From Nibrella saemangeumensis (GTDB lineage Bacteria; Bacteroidota; Bacteroidia; Cytophagales; Spirosomataceae), in assembly GCF_039541915.1 (NCBI RefSeq), contig NZ_BAABHD010000029.1, forward strand, positions 310,001-374,000: a DNA stretch of 64,000 nt. Reading direction: 5' to 3'. Each line of letters opens with the position of its first letter. The first letter of the stretch is position 1. A program made the position numbers and the translations under genes. Under the pieces are notes generated by a model. It was not told the DNA's origin. It ran no database searches and was given only the letters and a program-made list of their open reading frames with translations. Positions 16,403 to 23,763 of the stretch are shown piece by piece.

Positions 16403-17743
16403 ATGAATTTACAAGAGGTCCAGAGCGTAAAGCAGCGCTTCGGTATTATTGGTAACGCGCCGGCGCTGAACTACGCCATCAATGTAGCCATTCAGGTGTC
16501 AGGTACAGACCTGACGGTGCTGATTACGGGGGAGAGCGGCAGCGGGAAAGAGTCTTTTTCCAAGATTATCCACTCGCTTAGTCACCGCAAGCACGGTCAG
16601 TTCATTGCTATCAACTGCGGGGCCATCCCGGAGGGCACCATCGACTCCGAACTGTTTGGTCACGAGAAAGGCTCCTTTACCGGTGCAGTCGACCAGCGGA
16701 AGGGTTATTTTGAAACCACCAATGGCGGTACCATCTTCCTGGATGAGATCGGCGAGATGCCCCTCGGCACCCAGGCCAGGTTGCTGCGCGTGCTGGAGAA
16801 TGGTGAGTTTATCCGGGTGGGTTCGTCGAAGGTGCAAAAGACGGATGTGCGGGTGGTAGCCGCTACCAACGTAAATCTGCTGGATGCCGTCAGCAAAGGC
16901 AAGTTCCGCGAGGACCTCTACTACCGGCTCAACACCGTGCCCATTTACGTGCCACCGTTGCGGGAGCGCGGAGATGATATTGAACTGCTGTTCCGCAAGT
17001 TCACGACGGATTTTGCCGAGCGGTACCGCATCAGTCCCATCCAGCTGACTGAACCGGCCAAACAGTTGATCCTGCAATATCCCTTTCCGGGTAATATCCG
17101 GCAGTTAAAGAACATTGCCGAGCAGATCTCGATTCTGGAGACGGACCATGCCAAACCCGTCGACGCCGAAACGCTGACCCGCTACCTGCCGCAACCGCAG
17201 CAAACCAGCCGGATGCCGATGGTGTTTCCGCAGGCTCAGGGCAGCGGCAACGATGGGTTCAGCGAGCGGGAACTCCTCTACAAAGTCCTGTTCGATATGC
17301 GCCGGGACATGAACGACCTGAAAAAACTGGTCCTGGATGTACTCAACCAGGAGCAATACGGTCGGCAAATCCTGAACAACCACAAAGACCTGTTCGACAC
17401 GCTGCAAACCGACCGGCCCGCCGATAAGTCCTACGCTACCGCTCAGGAAGCCGACGATGCGGCCCATATTGCCAAACTGCTACCCCCACCAACGGCCAAT
17501 GCAGCTCCAGAGCCCTACGGCAACTATGAAGACGTTGAGGATAAAAACGAGGTAACGGTCGAAGACATCACCCACGAAACTGAAGAGGACGATTCGCTCT
17601 CGCTGGAACGCAAAGAAAAAGAAATGATTATCAAAGCCCTCCGGCGCAACAACAACAAGCGAAAGTATGCCGCTCAGGCACTTGGCATCTCCGAGCGAAC
17701 GTTATACCGGAAAATTAAACAGTATGAGATTGATGAAGAATAA
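16403..17743 (+). CDS. Sigma54-dependent transcriptional activator, no receiver domain
   Basis: A 446-residue bacterial enhancer-binding protein. The AAA+ domain begins almost at the N-terminus: Walker A GESGSGKE at residues 43-50, the sigma54-contact loop GSFTGA at 90-95 (Ser in place of the usual first Ala), Walker B GTIFLDEIGEM, and VVAATN with the arginine-finger region FREDLYYRLN. There is no response-regulator or GAF domain. A long acidic linker leads to a Fis-type helix-turn-helix, KYAAQALGISERTLYRKIKQ. It sits between miaB and lptE in an order conserved in the phylum, suggesting a link to envelope genes (inference). Its stop overlaps the lptE start. Confidence 0.93.
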   Translation: MNLQEVQSVKQRFGIIGNAPALNYAINVAIQVSGTDLTVLITGESGSGKESFSKIIHSLSHRKHGQFIAINCGAIPEGTIDSELFGHEKGSFTGAVDQRKGYFETTNGGTIFLDEIGEMPLGTQARLLRVLENGEFIRVGSSKVQKTDVRVVAATNVNLLDAVSKGKFREDLYYRLNTVPIYVPPLRERGDDIELLFRKFTTDFAERYRISPIQLTEPAKQLILQYPFPGNIRQLKNIAEQISILETDHAKPVDAETLTRYLPQPQQTSRMPMVFPQAQGSGNDGFSERELLYKVLFDMRRDMNDLKKLVLDVLNQEQYGRQILNNHKDLFDTLQTDRPADKSYATAQEADDAAHIAKLLPPPTANAAPEPYGNYEDVEDKNEVTVEDITHETEEDDSLSLERKEKEMIIKALRRNNNKRKYAAQALGISERTLYRKIKQYEIDEE

Positions 17744-18299
17744 ACTTAAGTTGGCAGATTTTGCTCTTGATAGACTGACCTACTCCTACTGCCTACTGAG
17801 AACTGCCAACTGCCTACTTATTGTAGCCCTCTGTCTGTTCCTCTCCTCCTGCGGCATATACTCCTTTACCGGTACCACGCTGTCGCCGGATCTGAAAAGC
17901 ATTACCATTACAAACTTTTCCATGCAGACGGCGGGTGGCCCGGCCAACCTAGCGATCAACCTTAACGAACGGCTGAAAGAATACTACCAGCGTTATACCA
18001 ACCTGAAGGTTGTACCCAGCGGGGGCGATCTGTTGCTGGAAGGCTCCATTACCGGCTATGACCTGCTGGCCATTGCTCCCACCGCCCAGGACCAGGCCGG
18101 TCTGAACCGGCTCCAGATTACGGTTCAGGCCCGCTTCGTCAACAACAAAGAAGAAAGTAAAAGCTTTGATCAGTCATTCTCGTTCTATCAGGACTTTCCG
18201 CAGAATCAGACACTTGACCAGAATGAAGGTCGCCTGGTACCGAAAATTCTGGATCAGATCGTCCTGGATATTTTTAATAAAACAGCCGCCGACTGGTAA
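17724..18299 (+). CDS. lptE: LPS-assembly lipoprotein LptE-like
   Basis: Starting at the ATG at 17724 (or 17733) gives about 190 residues and overlaps the previous stop by about 20 nt; the longer frame from 17667 lies within the activator gene. A hydrophobic signal ends at LFLSSCGIYSFTGTTL, a lipobox (LSSC) followed by the conserved GIYSF of Bacteroidota LptE. The mature part has IKLNERLKEYYQRY-like and LEGSITGYDL stretches expected of the LptE fold, which supports LPS transport at the outer membrane together with LptD. Codons just before the signal core (17781-17820) are made of the CAGTAGGCAG-type repeat read in antisense. Confidence 0.82.
   Translation: MRLMKNKLKLADFALDRLTYSYCLLRTANCLLIVALCLFLSSCGIYSFTGTTLSPDLKSITITNFSMQTAGGPANLAINLNERLKEYYQRYTNLKVVPSGGDLLLEGSITGYDLLAIAPTAQDQAGLNRLQITVQARFVNNKEESKSFDQSFSFYQDFPQNQTLDQNEGRLVPKILDQIVLDIFNKTAADW
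17781..17820. repeat. Repeat-family segment inside the lptE signal-peptide region
   Basis: ACTGCCTACTG (17788-17798) and AACTGCCAACTGCCTACTTA (17801-17820) are reverse-complement copies of the CAGTAGGCAGT unit found at 16332-16355. ACTGAGAACTGCC (17795-17807) is matched in reverse complement at 60180-60192. It is read in frame as part of the lptE leader. Confidence 0.7.
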
Positions 18300-18363
18300 T
18301 TTTCCGCTAATTATCCGTATTTTCGGGTAGCGCATTCGCCCAACCCGACACCGATCTTTGTAC

Positions 18364-19209
18364 ATGCAACCCCTCGATAAGGAAACATTCTCTTATTGGG
18401 TAACTCACCCCGATGACCTGACCGTTACCGATTTCCGGCTGCTACAGGAAAGTCTGGAGGCCTACCCATATTGTCAGTCCCTACACACCCTCACCGCCAA
18501 GGCGGCATCGCTTCACCAGAAAGGCCACACGATTACGTTTGTCCGCCAGGCGGCCGCCCATGCCCTGAGCCGGAATGCGCTCCGCAAATTGATCGATAAC
18601 GAGTTTCAGTGGTCGGATAACCTGCTGTCGAAGCTGAACGAGCTTTCGCAGCGGCACGTACCCATTCCGGAGGATTACCAGCAGGAAAGTTATGCCCTCT
18701 TTAAATCCAAATCCGGTGCCGGTCTGAAGGACAGCTTTCCCAGACTCCCGCTGCTTCAGTTTGCCGAACCGGTGTTTACCAAAGAGGCCGAACCGGCCGA
18801 GCCTGTACCCATTGTTGATGAGTCGACGCTGACGGAAACAGCCCTTCAAAACGATCTGGAGCAATCGGCCCCCGAACCGGCTCCCGTTGAGGAGGTACCG
18901 GCCGCTGATCCGGTGCTGGCGGTTCAGAAAGAGATCATCGAGATGTTTATTAAGAATGAGCCCCGTATCACGCCCATCCGGTCCAAACTCGAGGAACAGC
19001 CCGAACAGGAGGATCTGACCCGCCGTAATCAGGGAACCCTCGACGGATTAGCCACCGAAAGTCTGGCCAAGATTATGCTCAAGCAGGGCAAGACCGGGAA
19101 GGCAATTGAAATATATGAGAAACTAATGTTGAAAAATCCGGAGAAAAGCGCGTACTTTGCGGCAAAAATCAGTGAATTAAAAGAAAGCCAGGCGCTCTCC
19201 AAGAAGTAG
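18364..19209 (+). CDS. Hypothetical protein with C-terminal TPR
   Basis: About 281 residues from the ATG at 18364 (a TTG two codons earlier is the longer option). No signal peptide. The N-terminal 100 residues are helical (LDKETFSYWVTHPDDLTVTD, LLQESLEAYPYCQSLHTLTA), the middle is Pro/Glu-rich and likely disordered (about 120-190), and the end has one TPR motif, ESLAKIMLKQGKTGKAIEIY. The gene is a regular member of the lptE-secG block in Bacteroidota, yet its function is not established. A cytoplasmic adaptor is plausible. Confidence 0.75.
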   Translation: MQPLDKETFSYWVTHPDDLTVTDFRLLQESLEAYPYCQSLHTLTAKAASLHQKGHTITFVRQAAAHALSRNALRKLIDNEFQWSDNLLSKLNELSQRHVPIPEDYQQESYALFKSKSGAGLKDSFPRLPLLQFAEPVFTKEAEPAEPVPIVDESTLTETALQNDLEQSAPEPAPVEEVPAADPVLAVQKEIIEMFIKNEPRITPIRSKLEEQPEQEDLTRRNQGTLDGLATESLAKIMLKQGKTGKAIEIYEKLMLKNPEKSAYFAAKISELKESQALSKK

Positions 19210-19256
19210 GTAAGAAGGCTTGATTTACTGATAAAAAGAAAAGCATTAACAATTTT

Positions 19257-19685
19257 ATGGTAACGGCAACTATCGTCATTATTTGTATTCTTACTGTACT
19301 GCTGATTCTCATCGTGCTGATTCAGAACTCCAAGGGTGGAGGTTTGTCCGGCGAATTCGGCGGTCTGGGCTCTAACCAGTTGATGGGTGTGAAGAAAACC
19401 ACAGACCTGCTGGAGCAAATCACCTGGGGTCTGGGCGTGGGCGTTATGGTCCTGACCCTGGCTTCGTACATCATGATTGATAAAGACTCGGCAGAGGCTC
19501 AAATCAACAGTGTGAACGTAGAGCGGGCACAAACCAAGAGTGCGCCGGGTGGTGGCCTGACTCCGGCCCAACCGGCTCCCGGAGCCGCAGCACCGGGAGC
19601 AGCCAATCAGGGAACTCCTGCTCCGGGCTCTGCCACGCCGAATGCGCAGCCGGCTCCGGCCCCGACGCAGCAACCGAATCAGTAA
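19257..19685 (+). CDS. secG: Preprotein translocase subunit SecG
   Basis: A 142-residue SecYEG partner. Two membrane helices (about residues 3-22 and 56-76) flank the conserved cytoplasmic loop IVLIQNSKGGGLSGEFGG, the hallmark of SecG. The C-terminal tail from about residue 98 is a low-complexity Pro/Ala/Gln extension (PAQPAPGAAAPGAANQG and similar), longer than in E. coli but usual in this phylum. It assists preprotein export by SecYEG/SecA. A strong terminator follows directly. Confidence 0.93.
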   Translation: MVTATIVIICILTVLLILIVLIQNSKGGGLSGEFGGLGSNQLMGVKKTTDLLEQITWGLGVGVMVLTLASYIMIDKDSAEAQINSVNVERAQTKSAPGGGLTPAQPAPGAAAPGAANQGTPAPGSATPNAQPAPAPTQQPNQ

Positions 19686-19704
19686 AAACCGCATTAGCTT
19701 ATGG

Positions 19705-19733
19705 AAGGCTGCCCCCAACAAGGCAGCCTTTTT
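19705..19733 (+). terminator. Intrinsic terminator after secG
   Basis: AAGGCTGCC (19705-19713) pairs with GGCAGCCTT (19722-19730), followed by TTT. It separates the miaB-secG block from the ebo genes. Confidence 0.85.
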
Positions 19734-19768
19734 GTTTAAGTCATTCCTGACCTACCTGTTGTACGCGT

Positions 19769-20644
19769 ATGTTTCTTGCCTTACTCCGGCTGACCCGCCC
19801 GGCTAACCTGATCACCGCCGTTGCCGATGTGCTGGCGGGAATGGCCATCGCCGGTTTCCTGACCGCCCCCGATGCCACGTTCGGACCTATGTTATGGCTG
19901 TGTCTGGCAACGATTGGCCTGTACGGGGGTGGGGTCGTCATGAACGATGTTTTTGATGCAGACCTGGATGCGGTGGAGCGCCCGGAGCGACCCATTCCCA
20001 GCGGAGTAGTCAGTAAAAGTACGGCTGCCGGGTGGGGCGTCCTGCTGCTACTAATCGGCATTGCAGCGGCTTTTCTGGTAAACGCCATAGCCGGGGTTCT
20101 GGCCATTGCCATTGCCATTGCCGCTGTGGTATACGACCGGTACGGCAAACACCATCCGGTTCTGGGGCCACTGAACATGGGGCTTTGCCGGGGTCTTAAC
20201 TTGTTGCTTGGGGTTAGCGTGATACCTGCACAGGTACAGCCCTACGCCTGGGTTGGCATAATACCTATTGTGTATATTGCCGCCATTACCATGATCAGCC
20301 GGGGTGAGGTGCATGGCGGCAATTCCGGTATTCTGCGCCTGGCGGGACTATTGTACGGGCTGGTCATTGCCAGCATTGCGGCCATTGCCCAGCAGCAGCA
20401 ACAACTCGGCACAGCGTTTCCCTTCCTGCTGATCTTCGGGTATTTTATTTTCCCTCCGCTCTGGCGGGCCGTGCGGGAGCCGGTGGGACGAAACATTGGT
20501 ATGGCCGTAAAAGCCGGTGTACTGTCGCTGATTGTAATGAACGCAGCCTGGGTAGCGGCTTTTGCTTCGTTTCCGCTGGCGTTGCTGGTGGCCTGCCTGC
20601 TGCCCCTGTCCCGACTCCTGGCGAAGGCGTTTGCGGTAACGTAA
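19769..20644 (+). CDS. eboC: UbiA-like prenyltransferase EboC
   Basis: A 291-residue membrane prenyltransferase with eight or nine helices. The first Asp-rich motif is NDVFDADLDAVERPERPIPSG (residues about 54-74; N-D-x-x-D-x-x-x-D), which binds Mg-prenyl diphosphate, and a second basic/Asp region follows VVYDRYGKHHPVLGP. Family context, with EboD-, EboE- and EboF-like genes following, marks it as EboC rather than a quinone-pathway UbiA. In cyanobacteria and pseudomonads the ebo/EDB cluster helps export a precursor metabolite such as the scytonemin monomer; the prenylated substrate is not known. It is not directly linked to eboD, as one antisense gene lies between. Confidence 0.8.
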   Translation: MFLALLRLTRPANLITAVADVLAGMAIAGFLTAPDATFGPMLWLCLATIGLYGGGVVMNDVFDADLDAVERPERPIPSGVVSKSTAAGWGVLLLLIGIAAAFLVNAIAGVLAIAIAIAAVVYDRYGKHHPVLGPLNMGLCRGLNLLLGVSVIPAQVQPYAWVGIIPIVYIAAITMISRGEVHGGNSGILRLAGLLYGLVIASIAAIAQQQQQLGTAFPFLLIFGYFIFPPLWRAVREPVGRNIGMAVKAGVLSLIVMNAAWVAAFASFPLALLVACLLPLSRLLAKAFAVT

Positions 20645-20647
20645 CAA

Positions 20648-20678
20648 AAAATCCCACCCGGAAGCCGGGCGGGATTTT
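20648..20678. terminator. Bidirectional terminator between eboC and the antisense gene
   Basis: AAAATCCCACCCGG (20648-20661) faces CCGGGCGGGATTTT (20665-20678) with one mismatch, flanked by A and T runs, so it can act in both directions. Confidence 0.85.
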
Positions 20679-20707
20679 CACCTTCTCACTATGGCAACAA
20701 TCACCCC

Positions 20708-21193
20708 TTAGTCGTTACGGTGGGTGTGCTTTGCCCGACGCTCCTCTCTTCTGGCTTTAGCTTGCTCACGTTGTTCGGGCGTCATCAAACTCCACTGCTC
20801 TTCGCGCTGCTTCCGGTGGCCCTGCTTATAGGCCTCACGCTGCTCAGGCGTCATGGCTTCCCACTGCGCCTTTAGCTGCTGCCGGAACGCTTCTTTTTCC
20901 CCGGGAGTCATGTTCTTGAATTTCTCACGCATTTCCTGTCGGCGTTTAGCCATGTCACGCTGCTCGGGCGTAAGGGAAGCTATGCGTTCTTCACGCTGCT
21001 TTTTGCGAGTCTCCAGAAACGCTTTCCGCTCTGCGGGAGACATAGCCTTCAGCTTTTCTTTACGTTCTTTTTGCGCTTCAGTCCGGTCTTCGCGACCGAC
21101 CCGGTTATTATCATTAGTTGGTTGTGTTTGTGCATAGGCCCCTACGGTGAAGAAGGTGGCGGTTACGGCGGCAATCAAAAATTGGGTTCTCAT
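20708..21193 (-). CDS. Secreted repeat protein with MTPEQR-type repeats
   Basis: A 161-residue periplasmic protein with a signal peptide (LIAAVTATFFTVGAYAQ, cleavage after residue 21). The mature part is very basic and consists of about five repeats built on (L/M)(T/S)P-x-(E/Q)(R/K): MSPAERKAFLE at 51, LTPEQRDMAKR at 74, MTPGEKEAFRQ at 95, MTPEQREAYKQ at 114 and MTPEQREQAKA at 137. This recalls the LTxxQ motifs of the CpxP/Spy chaperones, although five copies is more than in Spy. It is antisense to the ebo genes and lies between eboC and eboD. A metal-stress or envelope-stress role is only a guess. Confidence 0.75.
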   Translation of the reverse strand: MRTQFLIAAVTATFFTVGAYAQTQPTNDNNRVGREDRTEAQKERKEKLKAMSPAERKAFLETRKKQREERIASLTPEQRDMAKRRQEMREKFKNMTPGEKEAFRQQLKAQWEAMTPEQREAYKQGHRKQREEQWSLMTPEQREQAKARREERRAKHTHRND

Positions 21194-21352
21194 GCTCTGT
21201 TCATTAGGTTGTCTACTGAAAGCGAACCTGTCGCTTTTCGTATTCTTGGATGGCGATTGAGTAAAAAGGTTTAATCCCTGTCTTAGCTATTTTAAAGATT
21301 TATGGTCATTCATCTGAACTGTTGAGGAGTGGAAAACCGTTTATTTTTTGGG

Positions 21353-21360
21353 TATTTTTG
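21353..21360 (+). promoter_or_regulatory. Bacteroidota -7 element for eboD
   Basis: TATTTTTG fits TAnnTTTG, 25 bp before the eboD ATG. This suggests that eboD-eboE-eboF have their own promoter, separate from eboC. Confidence 0.5.
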
Positions 21361-21385
21361 AGGATTAATAGATAGACACCAGCAT

Positions 21386-22543
21386 ATGGATTCCATACAG
21401 CAGTCGTTCAGCGTTCGGTTTACCTACCCGGTACACTTTACCGAGTACCTGTTCGACCAGGCCAACCCGCTGCTTCTTAGTTTCTTTGAACAACAGCGTA
21501 CAGAAGGGTTTCAGAAAAAAGCGTTATTCATCCTCGATGAGGGCGTTACTCAGCATCATCCGAATCTGCCGGCACAGATCGCTGCTTATTTTAAGACGCA
21601 GTCCTTCGTCCAGTTGATTCCGGACCTGATTACGGTACCGGGTGGGGAGCAGGCCAAAAACGACCCGGCACTGATCGGACGGCTGATCGACGCCATCGAC
21701 AATTATGGTATCGACCGGCATTCGTACGTGGTGGCCGTCGGCGGGGGCTCTGTACTGGATCTGGTGGGTTACGTAGCCGCCATTTCGCATCGGGGCATCC
21801 GGCATGTTCGTATACCAACTACCGTGCTGTCGCAGAATGATTCCGGCGTCGGTGTAAAGAATGGCGTTAACTACCAGGGCAAAAAAAATTTCCTGGGCAC
21901 CTTTGCGCCACCAGTCGCGGTATTCAATGATTTTCAGTTTCTGACGACCCTCGACGACCGCGACTGGCGGGCAGGGATCTCGGAAGCTATCAAGGTAGCG
22001 CTTGTCAAAGATCCGGCATTCTTCGAACGTATGGAAGCAGACGCCAATGCGCTGGCCCACCGCGATCTGGAAGCCATGAAATACCTGGTACACCGCTGCG
22101 CCGAGCTGCACATGCAGCACATTGCCGGGGGCGACCCGTTCGAGATGGGCTCGTCGCGGCCTCTGGACTTCGGCCACTGGAGTGCTCACAAACTGGAATA
22201 CCTGACTGATTTTGAAGTGCGTCATGGCGAAGCGGTAGCCATCGGCATGGCCCTCGACTGCCTGTACGCCAACCGCATCGGCTGGTTGTCCGACAATGAA
22301 ACGGACCGTATTCTCAATCTGATGCGGACACTGGGCTTCTCACTCTACCATCCCGCACTCGATACCGACAACAGCGAGGGCGTATTACGGGGGCTCACTG
22401 AGTTCCGGGAGCATTTGGGGGGCCGCCTGACCATTCTCTTATTGAAAACCATCGGCCGCGGTGTCGAGGTTCACGACATTGATGCCGAACTGGTCCGGCA
22501 GTCGATTGCTTTCTTACGCGAAACCGAAACGCAACCGGTATGA
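21386..22543 (+). CDS. eboD: 3-dehydroquinate synthase-like enzyme EboD
   Basis: A 385-residue sugar-phosphate cyclase of the dehydroquinate synthase superfamily. The NAD-binding loop is VVAVGGGSVLDLVGYVAA; the zinc and substrate residues lie in AGISEAIKVALVKD, LDFGHWSAHKLE and RHGEAVAIGMALD. It is a paralogous form: the ebo context and length point to EboD rather than AroB. Sugar-phosphate cyclases of this type make cyclic polyols, so it may build a cyclitol precursor. Its TGA overlaps the eboE ATG (22540-22543), giving translational coupling. Confidence 0.85.
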   Translation: MDSIQQSFSVRFTYPVHFTEYLFDQANPLLLSFFEQQRTEGFQKKALFILDEGVTQHHPNLPAQIAAYFKTQSFVQLIPDLITVPGGEQAKNDPALIGRLIDAIDNYGIDRHSYVVAVGGGSVLDLVGYVAAISHRGIRHVRIPTTVLSQNDSGVGVKNGVNYQGKKNFLGTFAPPVAVFNDFQFLTTLDDRDWRAGISEAIKVALVKDPAFFERMEADANALAHRDLEAMKYLVHRCAELHMQHIAGGDPFEMGSSRPLDFGHWSAHKLEYLTDFEVRHGEAVAIGMALDCLYANRIGWLSDNETDRILNLMRTLGFSLYHPALDTDNSEGVLRGLTEFREHLGGRLTILLLKTIGRGVEVHDIDAELVRQSIAFLRETETQPV

Positions 22544-23757
22544 AGACGTCCCTGGGACACCTGAGTTACTGTACCAACATACACGCCGGCGAACACTGGT
22601 CCGATCATTTCATGGCCCTGCAGCAGGCGTTACCCGGCATTAAGCAGCAACTGTCGCCCAATGCACCTTTTGGCCTGGGGCTGCGGTTATCTGATGTAGC
22701 CAGCCGGGAATTAGAATACAGCGAACGGTTGCATGAATTCAAGCAGTGGCTCACGGATAATAACCTCTACGTCTTTACCATGAATGGCTTCCCGTATGGC
22801 GGTTTTCACCGGGTACGGGTAAAAGATGAAGTGCATACCCCCGACTGGACGACCGAAGACCGAGTGCAGTACACCATCCGCCTGTTCCGGCTGCTGGTCG
22901 AACTGCTACCGGCAGGTATGTCGGGTGGAGTGTCTACGTCGCCCCTCTCCTACCGATACTGGTTCAAGTGGACGGATCGCTGGGAGCGCGACCGGATTTA
23001 TGAAGCTACCACGCAAAGCCTGATGGATGTGGTGGAAGAGCTGGTGCGGCTGAAGCAGGGCAAAGGCATTAGTATGCACATTGATATTGAGCCGGAGCCG
23101 GACGGTGCACTGGAAACGGCCGATGAGTTTATCGACTGGTTTAACCAATACCTGCGCCCCATCGGCATCGAACGGCTGAATGCCATCTTCGGCATGACGG
23201 TGGACCAAGCGGAAGAAGCCCTGCGCGAACACGTGCAGTTATGCTATGATGTATGCCACTTTGCCGTTGGTTTTGAACGGCCGGCCGATGTGCTGAGTAA
23301 ATTAAAGAAACATAAGCTGCGCGTAGGGAAAATACAGATCAGTGCGGCCCTTAAGGCATCTTTTCCGCCGGATCAGGAAGGCCGTGAAGCGCTCCGGCAG
23401 GAGTTTTCCCGGTTCAACGAGCCAACGTACCTTCACCAGGTAGTAGCCAGTGATGCCGCCGGCAAATTGTCCCGCTACCCCGATCTGCCCGAAGCACTGG
23501 CTGCCTTTAGGCCGAACCATACCGAATGGCGGTCACATTTTCACGTACCAATTTTTGTGTCAGATTTTGGCCGCTTACAATCGACCCAGTCAGACATTAC
23601 GGAGGTGCTCCGGCTACAGAAGGAGCAGCCGTTTACACAGCAACTGGAAGCCGAAACTTATACCTGGGAGGTCTTACCCCAAGAGCTGAAAATGCCTATT
23701 AACGATTCCATTGTGCGGGAGTTGAAGTGGGTATTGGACGAAATGCAAAAGGCTTAA
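22540..23757 (+). CDS. eboE: EboE, xylose isomerase-like TIM barrel
   Basis: A 405-residue cytoplasmic protein with a TIM-barrel (AP endonuclease 2 / xylose isomerase-like) pattern. It opens with LGHLSYCTNIHAGEHWSDHF and contains SMHIDIEPEPDGALET, LCYDVCHFAVGFERP and HFHVPIFVSDFG, which carry the acidic and His residues expected to bind metal at the barrel mouth. These stretches are characteristic of EboE in ebo/EDB clusters. The reaction is unknown; an isomerase or epimerase acting on the EboD product fits. It overlaps eboD by four bases and ends 6 bp before the next gene. Confidence 0.85.
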   Translation: MKTSLGHLSYCTNIHAGEHWSDHFMALQQALPGIKQQLSPNAPFGLGLRLSDVASRELEYSERLHEFKQWLTDNNLYVFTMNGFPYGGFHRVRVKDEVHTPDWTTEDRVQYTIRLFRLLVELLPAGMSGGVSTSPLSYRYWFKWTDRWERDRIYEATTQSLMDVVEELVRLKQGKGISMHIDIEPEPDGALETADEFIDWFNQYLRPIGIERLNAIFGMTVDQAEEALREHVQLCYDVCHFAVGFERPADVLSKLKKHKLRVGKIQISAALKASFPPDQEGREALRQEFSRFNEPTYLHQVVASDAAGKLSRYPDLPEALAAFRPNHTEWRSHFHVPIFVSDFGRLQSTQSDITEVLRLQKEQPFTQQLEAETYTWEVLPQELKMPINDSIVRELKWVLDEMQKA

Positions 23758-23763
23758 AGCGTA

